From contig CBDCVZ010000010.1 in NCBI GenBank assembly GCA_965223215.1, positions 496,001 through 560,000 of the forward strand: a stretch of 64,000 bases of DNA, given 5' to 3'. Both the position numbers and the translations under genes were made by a program. Shown here piece after piece: positions 34,964 through 44,279 of this stretch. The stretch's first letter is position 1. Each line of letters opens with the position of its first letter. The DNA comes from JABDMH01 sp965223215. GTDB taxonomy: Bacteria; Bacteroidota; Bacteroidia; Chitinophagales; Saprospiraceae. The notes under the pieces were generated by a model. That model searched no databases. It was not told the origin of the DNA and worked only from the letters and a program-made list of their open reading frames with translations.

Positions 34964-37927
34964 ATGGAGATAAGCCTGAGGTCTAGGATTATATGGCTGC
35001 GAGTTTGTTTAATGTCCAGCCTAATCCTGGCAACTAAGGCCGTGCATGCGTGTCTCCTCCAAACAGGGGAGGCCACCATTACCGGTATGATAACAGATAA
35101 GCAAACGGGTGAACCTCTTATTGCCGCTACCATTATGATCAAAGGTTCGACACAAGGCACCATTACAGATCTCGATGGGTCGTATCGTCTTGCGGGAGTT
35201 CCGGCGGGAAGGCACACAATACAAGTTTCCTACACAGGTTATCAATCAGATACGATGGCCGTTGATTTAATGGCCGGAGAAGTCAACAAACTGGATTTTC
35301 AATTGGAATTTTATGCCATTCAGGGAGTGGAGATTTTGGTTACGGGTCAGCGATCTGGTCAGCTGGCTGCCATCAACCAGCAGGTGAAGGCAAATAGCAT
35401 CATCAATGTAGTTTCAGCAGAGCGAATACAGGAACTTCCCGATGAAAATGCCGCTGAGTCCGTGGGTCGGTTGCCCGGTATCTCTGTGAGTCGAAGTGGA
35501 GGTGAGGGCCAGCGAGTCAACATTCGAGGCCTGTCACCCAAGTTCAGTAATGTTAGTGTGGATGGTGTTCGAATACCAGCAACAGGTCAGGGCAGGCAAG
35601 TGTTCAATATACAACTGGCCAGTGGACAAGGTACCTATACTCCCAGCCTGGACGATCGATCTGTCGACCTTAGTATGATTTCATCAGAGGCCCTCGCCGG
35701 AATTGAGGTCTATAAATCTCTGACCCCAGACCAAGATGGAGATGCCATAGGTGGAAAAGTGAACTTCGTAACCCGCAAGGCACCGACCGGATCAAAATAT
35801 CGTGTCAATGCTCAGGTCGGTGCCAACCACTATCACAGCACGCTTCAAAATGTCAAAATCAATGGTATGTACAGCACCAGGTTGCTCAAGGAGAAATTGG
35901 GGATGATCGTAACGGGAGGATATAATTCGGTGGATAGAAGCGGCGATTCAGACGAGGTCAGATATAGTTTTCGTGGTGGGACAACGCTGGTCGGATTGAC
36001 CACGAGTGATAATATTACCACCAGGAAACGTTACAACGCCAATGCTGTTTTTGACTACAGTGTCGGCAATTCTGATTTTATCTTGAGTGGGATGTATGCG
36101 CGCACCGATCTGGACGATCAATGGCGCAATAATAGTGTGAGCTCATTGAGCAACAATGGTGATTGGAGTGCCGGTCGTCGTCAATCGAACATTAACCTGT
36201 TAAATATCAGTTTTGGGGCAGAGCATAAGATACGCACAGTAGACATCGATTGGAAATTAAATTATGTTCAAACAGAAGACGAAACCCCTTACAGCTATAG
36301 TTTTGGATTCAGAGAAAATAATCCACTAACCAACGTAGAATTACCCCGACAGGATCCATACCAAACCATGGCGTACACAAATTTTAATGCCGAAACAGCC
36401 ATCGGTACAGTCCCAAATGGTGGTGCCAATAATAGGAGGGTAGATCAAAATTACATTGGCCAGCTCAACCTAAAAAAACAACTGCGTCTTTCAGATGGTG
36501 TTAGTGGTTTGGTCAAAGTAGGCGGCAAGATTCAGTCAAAAAGTCGGGAGAGAATTCGCACGAATGGCACTCGGGTCCAGAGCCGATTATTCATCCAAAC
36601 CTACCTAGCAGATAATCCAGAAAGCATTGTAAATCGCAACGAAATTAGTGCGGCGAATTTCCTTACGGATGAAGAAATCGAACCCTTCTTTAATGAAAGG
36701 TATCCATTCCCACTCTCTCTTGACACCGATGCTCCCAAGCGTCTCTTCGACCGCTACCGTCACTTGCGTGTGGATGATCTGATCTCCGGCCGTGGTGATT
36801 ATAAGGCTGAAGAAAACATCTACGCTGGTTATCTTATGGCCGACCTCAATTTGGGTCCCATCGTGACAGTCGTCGGTGGGGTTCGATACGAACACAGCAA
36901 TAACAACTATGCTGCTTATGACGATTTTAATTATTCCGAATTTCTTTCCAATGACGGTATGTCGCTGGGGACACAGGGCATGATCGATTGGGTTACCAGC
37001 GAACAAAATTATGGTGAATGGTTGCCGATGATAAATACCAAGATCAAATTGTTTTCCAGTAGTGATAACAACAATGGACTAGACCTGCGCCTGGCTGCAA
37101 CGCGTACCATTACACGCCCTGATTATTACAATCTAACACCCTACCAGCGAATTAATGTGCAATCCAATGCCATCACTCGCTCCGAACCCACGCTGCTCCC
37201 AACACTGGCATGGAACTACGATGCGTTTATAACGCTCTTTAATAATAAATTCGGCCTATTTACAATTGGAGGATTTTATAAGGAACTTGAAAACATCGAT
37301 TTTCTTTATAATCGAATTCTTGAGACAGACAAAATTGAAGAGAGGTTTTCAGACTATGGAATTTCCGGAGGATTTTCGGTGATTGAGCCGGTGAACGCAG
37401 CGGGTAAGACCACAGTGAAAGGTTATGAACTAGAATTGCAAACCAATTTATCCTTCTTGCCGAGTCCATTGGATGGATTGATTTTATACGGTAATTTTTC
37501 ACAGATCGCCTCAGAGTCCGTGTATCCCTTTCGCATCTCAAAATTTAATTTGGAGACCTTCAAAAGCGAATTAGTTGATACATCTCGGACGCTGCAGATG
37601 CCAGGTCAATCGGACCAGATTCTGAATTTATCGGCCGGCTATAACAAAGGTCGATTTTCTGGCCGGCTCTCCTGGAGCGTCCAGGGTCCTTCATTGGCAG
37701 TGATTAGTTCCAATGAAGAACTAGACATCTGGACCGACGAGTTTTCCAGATGGGACCTCAGCCTAAATTTTAAGATCTCAGATCATTTCACCATCATTGG
37801 AAGCATGACTAATATATTTAATAATTCAGATCGGTCTTATACTGGAATTCTGGAATTACCAGGTAGAGAAAGCATTTGGGGTACCACCTCTTGGTTAGGA
37901 ATTCGGTATACGGGTGTCAAGGATTAG
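34964..37927 (+). CDS. TonB-dependent receptor with carboxypeptidase-like N-terminal domain
   Basis: 987 residues. After a signal segment (CLMSSLILATKAVHA) comes a carboxypeptidase regulatory-like domain (about 34-125: ITGMITDKQTGEPLIAATIM, TITDLDGSYRLAGVPAG), then the plug (SAERIQELPDENAAESVGRL, PGISVSRSGGEGQRVNIRGL, SVDLSMISSEALAGIEVYKS, DQDGDAIGGKVNF) and a 22-strand-type barrel. The plug motifs are those of the TonB-Xanth-Caul group rather than classical SusC. No SusD gene follows; the next gene is the second enolase-superfamily enzyme. It probably imports oligosaccharides or sugar acids across the outer membrane. The ATG at 35012 is an alternative start. Confidence 0.9.
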   Translation: MEISLRSRIIWLRVCLMSSLILATKAVHACLLQTGEATITGMITDKQTGEPLIAATIMIKGSTQGTITDLDGSYRLAGVPAGRHTIQVSYTGYQSDTMAVDLMAGEVNKLDFQLEFYAIQGVEILVTGQRSGQLAAINQQVKANSIINVVSAERIQELPDENAAESVGRLPGISVSRSGGEGQRVNIRGLSPKFSNVSVDGVRIPATGQGRQVFNIQLASGQGTYTPSLDDRSVDLSMISSEALAGIEVYKSLTPDQDGDAIGGKVNFVTRKAPTGSKYRVNAQVGANHYHSTLQNVKINGMYSTRLLKEKLGMIVTGGYNSVDRSGDSDEVRYSFRGGTTLVGLTTSDNITTRKRYNANAVFDYSVGNSDFILSGMYARTDLDDQWRNNSVSSLSNNGDWSAGRRQSNINLLNISFGAEHKIRTVDIDWKLNYVQTEDETPYSYSFGFRENNPLTNVELPRQDPYQTMAYTNFNAETAIGTVPNGGANNRRVDQNYIGQLNLKKQLRLSDGVSGLVKVGGKIQSKSRERIRTNGTRVQSRLFIQTYLADNPESIVNRNEISAANFLTDEEIEPFFNERYPFPLSLDTDAPKRLFDRYRHLRVDDLISGRGDYKAEENIYAGYLMADLNLGPIVTVVGGVRYEHSNNNYAAYDDFNYSEFLSNDGMSLGTQGMIDWVTSEQNYGEWLPMINTKIKLFSSSDNNNGLDLRLAATRTITRPDYYNLTPYQRINVQSNAITRSEPTLLPTLAWNYDAFITLFNNKFGLFTIGGFYKELENIDFLYNRILETDKIEERFSDYGISGGFSVIEPVNAAGKTTVKGYELELQTNLSFLPSPLDGLILYGNFSQIASESVYPFRISKFNLETFKSELVDTSRTLQMPGQSDQILNLSAGYNKGRFSGRLSWSVQGPSLAVISSNEELDIWTDEFSRWDLSLNFKISDHFTIIGSMTNIFNNSDRSYTGILELPGRESIWGTTSWLGIRYTGVKD

Positions 37928-37989
37928 GTTTTTGAAATTTAATGCCTGCAGAGGTCATTTCGAACACCTTTTTTCAATTTTATCAAAAA

Positions 37990-39255
37990 ATGAATATGGG
38001 TATTTCTCGCAGAAATTTCTTTCGATCTGGTACAGCATCGTTGGCTGCATCATCGTGGCTCCTTAGCATAAAGCAGCTTGAGGCAAGAGTTGTTGATCCC
38101 GAGATTTACGATCGCTTAGATAAGGTACTCAAAGCACCGGTTTTACGCACAGAGAGCTTTCCAGATCCGGTTGTTATTGAGTCGATTGACCTTTTGAAGT
38201 ATCAGGAGTCGTATTTGTGCCGGGTTAGATCTAGGGATGGTGCGGAGGGTTGGTCCGTGTCGAACAACATCAGGATGTATTTTCTGTATCCCATTTTTCA
38301 GTTGCGGGTGAAACCAATATTTATTGGTCGTGACGCACGCGAGTTGGAATCATTGCTTCAAGAAGTGTACTTGCACGACAGCAATTATAAGTTTCAGAGC
38401 TATGCATTGTGGATACCGGTGGCAACCCTGGAATTTGCCATCCTGGATATGCTGGGAAGCATAGCAGGTAAGCCCCTTGGCACCTTGTTTGGAGATCGAA
38501 GACGAGATCATGTCAGTGTTTATTTTGCACCAAACTTTCGGGATAAGCCTGCTGAGGAGTCGTTAAGAATCGCTAAGGAAATCGGCGAGGAGAAAGGTTA
38601 CCGTGCCATGAAATTTAAGATAGGTAAGAAGATGGGTGCGGATAAGGAGGACGTGCCGGGTCGAACCGAAAAAATCATCCCCCTGGCCAGGAAAATATTA
38701 GGTGATGATATGTGGTTAGGAGTAGATGTCAATGGAGGATTTGGAATTGAAAGAGCGATCAAGATTGGACGACTACTGGAGGAGAACCGATATAGCTTTT
38801 ACGAAGAACCATTGCCCTTTGATTGGTATGAGGAAACGAAGTACGTGGCCGATCAACTCGAAATTCCAATTGCAGGAGGAGAACAGGAAGCCAGCATGCA
38901 TAATTTTAGATGGTTGATCGCCAATCAGGGACTGCAAATTGTAAGGCCTGATATGTTCTATTTTGGGGGTATGCTCAGATCTATGAAAGTGGCTTTAATG
39001 GCCGACGTCATGCAGTTGAAGGTAGTGCCTCATATTAGTGGCTCTGGACTCGGTTTTTTATATGCATTACACTTTCTTTCAGCCGTTCCAAATCCAGGGG
39101 AATATCACGTTAGCTCACGTGACGGGAAGACGCCAATCCAGTCTCCGACGGCCAACCTGGAGGTCAACAATGGTCAACTCGAAATCCCAACGGCTCCCGG
39201 TTTGGGCGTGGAAATAGATCCTGATTTTAAGGCAAAACATCGCGTTATGTCTTAA
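37990..39255 (+). CDS. enolase-superfamily (mandelate racemase-like) enzyme, Tat-exported, paralogue of 15922-17184
   Basis: 421 residues from ATG 37990; the ATG at 37942 would add 16 residues ahead of the Tat motif ISRRNFFRSGTASLAASSW, so it is not favoured. The barrel has the full set of residues (numbered from 37990): Lys208/Lys210 in AMKFKIGKK, Asp246 (GVDVNGG), Glu272/273 (YEEPLP), Glu298 (AGGEQE), and His348 in PHISGSG. Throughout, the order and context of motifs match the paralogue, including the C-terminal LGVEIDPDFKAKHRV versus SGVEIDPDFIEKHQV. It follows the TonB receptor by 62 bp, suggesting that the receptor's cargo is the enzyme's substrate or precursor. Likely a sugar acid dehydratase or epimerase acting outside the cytoplasm. 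Confidence 0.87.
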   Translation: MNMGISRRNFFRSGTASLAASSWLLSIKQLEARVVDPEIYDRLDKVLKAPVLRTESFPDPVVIESIDLLKYQESYLCRVRSRDGAEGWSVSNNIRMYFLYPIFQLRVKPIFIGRDARELESLLQEVYLHDSNYKFQSYALWIPVATLEFAILDMLGSIAGKPLGTLFGDRRRDHVSVYFAPNFRDKPAEESLRIAKEIGEEKGYRAMKFKIGKKMGADKEDVPGRTEKIIPLARKILGDDMWLGVDVNGGFGIERAIKIGRLLEENRYSFYEEPLPFDWYEETKYVADQLEIPIAGGEQEASMHNFRWLIANQGLQIVRPDMFYFGGMLRSMKVALMADVMQLKVVPHISGSGLGFLYALHFLSAVPNPGEYHVSSRDGKTPIQSPTANLEVNNGQLEIPTAPGLGVEIDPDFKAKHRVMS

Positions 39256-39265
39256 TCGCGATTAA
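39252..39265. repeat. 14-bp perfect palindrome over a stop codon
   Basis: TTAATCGCGATTAA is fully self-complementary and includes the TAA stop of the enolase-superfamily gene. Too short and tight to form a good terminator hairpin; could be a protein site or chance. Confidence 0.4.
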
Positions 39266-39389
39266 ATAATAACTCAAAAGGGTGTCGATAGAAGTGGCAC
39301 TCCGATCCGCAGCGTACAGAAAATCCAATATTACCAGCACACCGCAAAATTCAGGCTATTGGGATCGCAAAAAGAAGAACTTAGCGCGG

Positions 39390-40115
39390 TTATCTATCCA
39401 ACTGCCGAAGTATTTCTTGGGCCTTTTCTCTTTGATAGTGCGCATCGTTCTGAGCGATCGTGCGGAGGGCTGCGATGGCCTCAGCACTGTCATCATTAAA
39501 AAGATGCAATAGCGAAAGATACCATTCAGCCTGCTGTCCCAACTGTTCGTCCGAGACAAGTTGTCGGAGATATTGAGATGCTTTTTCAGCGTCCTGGTTT
39601 CTGATCAGCGCAATGGCCAGATATAATTTGGCACTATTAGGAGAATCTACTCCCTGGATGAGATTCGTAAGGTGCAATATAGCTTGTTCATATTTTCCTT
39701 CTCGATAGGCCTTCATACCTGCGCTGAGCTCTGCTTGCTTAGTATGCTCCCGGGCAGTCAATAGGTCTGGATAATCTGTAAAGTATTCCGTAAAGAGCTC
39801 TTGATTGCTTGCATTGTTTTGGAACATAAAGATCATAGCGACGATGAGCAGACCTACCGCAGCAGCAATGGAGAAAGTTTTACGCATGGAGATGGTTCTG
39901 GTCTTGGGTGAAGCATCTAATTCTTCCGACCAACTTTTAAGGTCATTAGCCAGCTGGTCAGCACCCAAACCCTCCAGGGTCAAGTCTATTTCCTTGAGTG
40001 CGTTAACTTCATTTGCAAATTGCTGGTCATTTTGCATTCGGGCTTCGAAAGCTGCCATCTCTTCTTTATTCAACGAATTGGCGAAATATCTTTCCAATAA
40101 ATTTTCGTCAGACAT
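39390..40115 (-). CDS. TPR-containing membrane protein, probable anti-sigma factor
   Basis: 241 residues from ATG 40115. The N-terminal part (ENLLERYFANSLNKEEMAAF, EARMQNDQQFANEVNAL) is the helical anti-sigma/zinc-finger-like segment typical of Bacteroidota anti-sigma proteins, without cysteines. A single membrane segment (TFSIAAAVGLLIVAMIFMF) follows at about 79-97, then a periplasmic TPR-like helical region (MKAYREGKYEQAILHLTNLI, AKLYLAIALIRNQDAEKASQ, YLSLLHLFNDDSAEAIAALR). The gene starts 4 bp after the sigma factor stop, so the two are coexpressed. An inner-membrane anti-sigma that senses envelope or cell-surface state fits this build. A frame extension to 40187 lies inside the sigma gene and is rejected. 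Confidence 0.75.
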   Translation of the reverse strand: MSDENLLERYFANSLNKEEMAAFEARMQNDQQFANEVNALKEIDLTLEGLGADQLANDLKSWSEELDASPKTRTISMRKTFSIAAAVGLLIVAMIFMFQNNASNQELFTEYFTDYPDLLTAREHTKQAELSAGMKAYREGKYEQAILHLTNLIQGVDSPNSAKLYLAIALIRNQDAEKASQYLRQLVSDEQLGQQAEWYLSLLHLFNDDSAEAIAALRTIAQNDAHYQREKAQEILRQLDR

Positions 40116-40119
40116 ATTT

Positions 40120-40686
40120 TTAGGCTTCGTTTTCTTGCAGCATATTTCGCATTTGTTGTAGACACAAGAATTTACGTTTTGCTGCAATTTGTTTGGACTT
40201 ATAATTCATGTGATCTGCAATGGCCTCCATAGAATAATGTTTGAAGTAGAAAAGCTCAAGCACGGTGTGACAAGGGTCACCAATTTTTTCCAGCAGCACT
40301 TCCATCTTGCTTTTTAAATGAATGTGCTCATACCTGGACATGATTTGATGGTCGATGGACGGCTGCTCAGCCATTAAATCTGGGGCACTAACAATTTTTT
40401 TCTCTGCCTTAAAACGGTCGAGCAATTGATTTTTCCCGATTGAAAATAGATATGTTTTTACTTTGCTTTTAAGGGTCGTCAATTTACCCTCTCGAATATT
40501 GTAATAGAATGCTGTGAAAGCACCTTGATAAATCTCCTTAGCTAGGTATGTATCGATTCGATACTTTTTACAAATCCAGGTGATAAACTCACCTTGATGG
40601 CGTACGTAGAGGTCTTTTAAAAGGACCCTGTTTCCACCTCTGATTTCATTGATAATCTCATCTTCCTGAATCTGAGATAAATTCAC
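40120..40686 (-). CDS. ECF-type RNA polymerase sigma factor
   Basis: About 188 residues. Region 2 is visible in LYVRHQGEFITWICKKYRID and AKEIYQGAFTAFYYNI, region 3 is absent, and region 4 shows HTVLELFYFKHYSMEAIADH with MNYKSKQIAAKRKFLC. There is no ATG that gives a normal-length protein: the first upstream ATG with a long open frame would extend it to 301 residues with a Cys-rich, low-quality N-terminus. The GTG at 40686, with GGTGG just ahead, fits both the family length and the upstream promoter-like sequence. The TPR anti-sigma-like gene follows directly; the TPR-CHAT gene is divergent. Probably controls its own operon and envelope or surface genes. Confidence 0.8.
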   Translation of the reverse strand: MNLSQIQEDEIINEIRGGNRVLLKDLYVRHQGEFITWICKKYRIDTYLAKEIYQGAFTAFYYNIREGKLTTLKSKVKTYLFSIGKNQLLDRFKAEKKIVSAPDLMAEQPSIDHQIMSRYEHIHLKSKMEVLLEKIGDPCHTVLELFYFKHYSMEAIADHMNYKSKQIAAKRKFLCLQQMRNMLQENEA

Positions 40687-41099
40687 TTTTTCCACCGTTT
40701 TATGATCTGCGGAAGATACTTCTTTTCCCTCGTTCAAATTACATACCACTACAGAACATTTGTGAAGCAAAACGCTGCGGGGTGAGACGAATCGATGACT
40801 CGTCTTTCTTGACACTACATATATGCGATTTACTGACATGCAAACTGCAACCACAGGGTTTGTGGGTCCAGTCGGTGGCAGGCCATGACAAAGGAGGCTG
40901 CCCATCGAAGAATCGGTAGAACTTGCCTTAACTTCAATACCATTGCTTGCCACCCACCCGTTGCTTTGCCTCACCTTCGAAGTTGGGTGGCCCAAGTAAG
41001 ACCTTGAATAGGACGGCATGATCATAAGGTATCTTTCAAACTTATATACCCATTGGTAGATCTAAGAGTCAAGTTATTACCGGCCTCACAAAAAAAATA
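40687..41099. other. divergent regulatory region between sigma and CHAT genes
   Basis: 413 bp if the sigma gene starts at the GTG at 40686. The minus-strand frame stays open here up to 41025, but its translation looks non-coding (runs of Cys, Val and Pro without family features). Expected to hold promoters for both directions, including the candidate at 40735-40770. The bases just before 41100 are an A run. Confidence 0.45.
40735..40770 (-). promoter_or_regulatory. candidate promoter of the sigma/anti-sigma operon
   Basis: On the minus strand a TTG (40768-40770) is followed after 22 bp by TATGTAATTTG (ending at 40735), close to the Bacteroidota -33 TTG / -7 TAnnTTTG pattern. Transcription would begin about 45 nt ahead of the GTG at 40686, supporting that start over the far upstream ATG. 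Confidence 0.35.
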
Positions 41100-44000
41100 A
41101 TGGTTGGATCTGGTTGCTTGAAGCAACAGTGTACGACGATGGCGATCACACATCCTTCTCACGTCCTATTGCTCCTACCGCCATTGCAAACAAAATTTGT
41201 ATTTTATTGCAAAATAGTATTAATCAAAAAGATATTATTCGCCGTCTTTGGGTTGTGTTCACTACCACTGAACGCACAAAATGATTCGCTGGCTTTACTA
41301 GAGATTCAATCACAAGCCGACATACTTTACCGCACCCAGAAATATGACAGCGCGCTGTTGGTCTATCAAGGACTATTAAAGGATTATCAGTCTCAGTCTC
41401 TCGCTGATAAAGTTGCTGAGACCGAGGTGAAATTGGGTAACACTTACTATCGATTAAATCTACCTAATGAATCCATCGGAGCTTTTCAAAGAGCTGAGGA
41501 ACTCTTCCGAAAGCTTTATGAGTCGCACTCAATTAAATTGATCCGGCCCTATTTGGGTATGGGAGCAGCTCATCACCTTTTGGGCGATGCGATCCAATCC
41601 AAGCAATACCAAGAAAAAGCATACGAACTAACCCTCACCCATTATGGTGCAGACCACGTCAAAACGGCAAGATCCAGTGCCAACCTAGGCATATCAGAAT
41701 ACCAAGTGGGCAGATATAGACGTGCCCTAGAGTTTTATCATCGAGCGTTGCCAGTGCTTAAGAAAGAAACACCGGAGGGCCACGAAACGCTCTCAGGTTT
41801 GCTGGTCAATATCGGAATTGCGTACAGCGAATTGCATGATTTCGAGCAAGCGATTAAATACCTTGAGCAGGGAATCAGAATGGATATAAAGCTGGGTGGT
41901 GAAGATAATTATGTACTGGCTTTTAACTATTTGGATCTGGGTCAGATCTACCATCGCATCGGTAATGATTCTTTAGCAACCATTTACGTATTGAAAAGTA
42001 TTCCCATCGCACGAAAATTCAGATTTAGCGAGGTAGAAGCAACCTGTCACCACGAGATGGGCAAATGGGCTTTTGAGTCAGGAGTCTATGATGAAGCAAT
42101 TAGGTTAGCTGAGAAAGCCATCGAGATTGTGACCTCTGGGCTCGGTCAAAGCCATCATTCCCTGGCGAATTTCTACATGCTCATGGGAGATGTCCAATGG
42201 AAGCAAGACAATCGTTTGAAAGCCTTGGAGAACTACGAGATGGCGGAAGACATCTTGCGTCGCGCATATGGTGCGAGTCATCCCAAATTAACCCAGATCT
42301 ACCTCCAAAAGGCCAGACTATACCTCAGCGAGAAGGATTATCGAAACGCTGAGCAAATGAATGATGAGGGATTTTCAATAGCGCTGATGGACACCACCCA
42401 TCAAAAATTCTCAACTAGAGCCTATGACCTACCTGCATTGATTCAGTTATATCTGATTGATGCACAAATTGAGAGAGGCCGCTTTGAAATAAATAGCGAT
42501 GCGTCACATTTGGAAGCCGCCTTAAATCAGTATCGAAAAATTGATACGTTGGCAGATCAATTGCGACGAGGATTTCTCGATGAGGATTCCAAGCTGTTTT
42601 TACAGAGCGAACTGGTGTCTATACATTCCGAAGCCATTCAGGTAGCCATCCTGCTTTATCAAACTACCGGACATCGGATATATTTTGAGGCTGCCCTCCA
42701 ATTTTCTGAAAAGAGCAAAGCACAGGTCTTAGGTGAAATCCTTCAAGCACAACAAAATTCCAGTATTGCAGGTGTTCCAGATGAGCTAATATCCAGAGAA
42801 GTAAATCTAAAAAGTGAACTCAAATATTTTCAATCAAAATTGATCAATGAACCACAGGATGATCTCATCCGTACGAAATTTGATGATTTAATGCATCAGC
42901 ACGATTCCATGGTTTATCAAATTCAGAAGCATTATCCTTCTTATTTTGACTTAAAGTACGATCACCATGTGACGGATCTTACTTCAATCCAATCGAGCCT
43001 TGGGAATGATCAGGCCATGTTATCCTATTTTCAAGGTGACACCTGCTGGACTATTTTTTTTATTACCGGTGACAAATTCCGATTGTATCAAAAAAGGCGG
43101 CAGACCATTGATTCGCTCCTTGTTCAATTTCGACAATCTATCAGCAGTTCGGCGCATCCCTTCTCTTTTGAGATAGCATTTTCGCTATACCAACTTCTTA
43201 TCCCACCGGAACTTGTCGAAAATCGGCAAATTAAAAGCCTAACTGTGATACCTGATGGACTGCTTGGACACATTGCCTTCGAGGCGCTGGCCACGGATTC
43301 AAGGGCGGATCGCAATTCATTTCTGGTGAATCACCTTGCCATCGTGTATTCAAATTCAGCAACTTTATATTACAATCGTCTCCAGCAGCGATCAGAAGTG
43401 GCCAGGACGTATGTCGGTTTTGCACCATCTTACGACGTAGCCCATTTTGATTCAACGCTCCACGAGTTGCCCGATTTGCCCTATGCACAGGCAGAAATCA
43501 ATTATGGGAGCGAGTTGTTTGGCGGTACACTTTACCATGGAGCTAGGGCAACAGAAAGAAACTTTCAAAACTTGGGTGAAAAGGAAGTAGGAATTCTACA
43601 TTTGGCCATGCATGCATTGATTGAAGATGCACGACCGGAGCAATCGAAACTGGTATTTCAGAACGCTCACGACACGCTGTTTGATGGTCTTTTGCACATA
43701 CACGAAATACTCAACTCCAAACTGTCCAGCCAACTGGCGATACTCAGTGCCTGTAATTCGGGTTTTGGTACGATGCACAAAGGGGAGGGATTTGCCAGCA
43801 TGTCTAGAGCGTTCAGATATGCTGGCTGTCCGAACATCATGATGAGTCTGTGGAAGGCCTCTGACCAGCCCGCCTTTGAGGTTGTGTCTGACTTTTTAAA
43901 GGAGGTTAGGAGTAAAAAGAAACTGGGTGAAGCGGTCAGGGGTGCCAAGTTAAACTATTTACAACAGGCTGATCCGTTGCAATCACACCCTGCCCACTGG

Positions 44001-44129
44001 GCTAATTTAATTCTTTTAGGAAATCCGGATTTGAGGTTGATGCCTTCACGGCCACCTAGCTTTTATCTACTGATTGGTGTGGTATTGGTCCTGGGCGTTT
44101 TAGTGTATTTCTTCGTCACCAGATCATAG
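41100..44129 (+). CDS. TPR-CHAT (caspase-like) protein with C-terminal membrane anchor
   Basis: About 1009 residues. Several TPR units fill about 80-470 (for example LGNTYYRLNLPNESIGAFQR, LGISEYQVGRYRRALEFYHR, LGQIYHRIGNDSLATIYVL). The last 300 residues form a CHAT peptidase-like domain: SLTVIPDGLLGHIAFEAL, His838 in ILHLAMHA and Cys885 in ILSACNSGFG make the caspase-type dyad, then FRYAGCPNIMMSLWKASDQP and HWANLILLGNPD. A final membrane helix (FYLLIGVVLVLGVLVYFFV) anchors it. The N-terminus has a signal-like segment (LFAVFGLCSLPLNAQ) about 45 residues in, so the true start is uncertain: ATG 41139 or a non-ATG codon near 41187 are alternatives. Divergent from the sigma/anti-sigma pair. Likely an envelope protease or scaffold in stress signalling; the target is unknown. 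Confidence 0.82.
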   Translation: MVGSGCLKQQCTTMAITHPSHVLLLLPPLQTKFVFYCKIVLIKKILFAVFGLCSLPLNAQNDSLALLEIQSQADILYRTQKYDSALLVYQGLLKDYQSQSLADKVAETEVKLGNTYYRLNLPNESIGAFQRAEELFRKLYESHSIKLIRPYLGMGAAHHLLGDAIQSKQYQEKAYELTLTHYGADHVKTARSSANLGISEYQVGRYRRALEFYHRALPVLKKETPEGHETLSGLLVNIGIAYSELHDFEQAIKYLEQGIRMDIKLGGEDNYVLAFNYLDLGQIYHRIGNDSLATIYVLKSIPIARKFRFSEVEATCHHEMGKWAFESGVYDEAIRLAEKAIEIVTSGLGQSHHSLANFYMLMGDVQWKQDNRLKALENYEMAEDILRRAYGASHPKLTQIYLQKARLYLSEKDYRNAEQMNDEGFSIALMDTTHQKFSTRAYDLPALIQLYLIDAQIERGRFEINSDASHLEAALNQYRKIDTLADQLRRGFLDEDSKLFLQSELVSIHSEAIQVAILLYQTTGHRIYFEAALQFSEKSKAQVLGEILQAQQNSSIAGVPDELISREVNLKSELKYFQSKLINEPQDDLIRTKFDDLMHQHDSMVYQIQKHYPSYFDLKYDHHVTDLTSIQSSLGNDQAMLSYFQGDTCWTIFFITGDKFRLYQKRRQTIDSLLVQFRQSISSSAHPFSFEIAFSLYQLLIPPELVENRQIKSLTVIPDGLLGHIAFEALATDSRADRNSFLVNHLAIVYSNSATLYYNRLQQRSEVARTYVGFAPSYDVAHFDSTLHELPDLPYAQAEINYGSELFGGTLYHGARATERNFQNLGEKEVGILHLAMHALIEDARPEQSKLVFQNAHDTLFDGLLHIHEILNSKLSSQLAILSACNSGFGTMHKGEGFASMSRAFRYAGCPNIMMSLWKASDQPAFEVVSDFLKEVRSKKKLGEAVRGAKLNYLQQADPLQSHPAHWANLILLGNPDLRLMPSRPPSFYLLIGVVLVLGVLVYFFVTRS

Positions 44130-44247
44130 TAATCATTGGTAGATCCATGGTACTATTGATTTTGGTATGACAGGTTGTTAGGTATGTCGATTCATTTGAA
44201 ATACAGGTGTGATTGGGCTTGATGTCTACCTTTTTTTTTGAAAAGAG

Positions 44248-44274
44248 ATGGGCCATCACACTAGGATGGCCCAT
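44248..44274 (-). terminator. 10-bp stem hairpin after the DsbD-N gene
   Basis: ATGGGCCATC (44248-44257) and GATGGCCCAT (44265-44274) pair perfectly around a 7-nt loop. It starts 5 bp past the stop of the minus-strand gene and is followed on that strand by CTCTTTTC. Probable terminator of the thioredoxin/DsbD-N unit, with a weak T tail. Confidence 0.6.
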
Positions 44275-44279
44275 GAAAA

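Noticed and set aside
34964..39255. SusD-type partner next to the TonB receptor
   Set aside because: The adjacent gene is an enolase-superfamily enzyme; no SusD-like lipoprotein found in the window.
40687..41025. N-terminal extension of the sigma factor to ATG 41025
   Set aside because: Extends the protein well beyond the family length with unlikely sequence; GTG start preferred.
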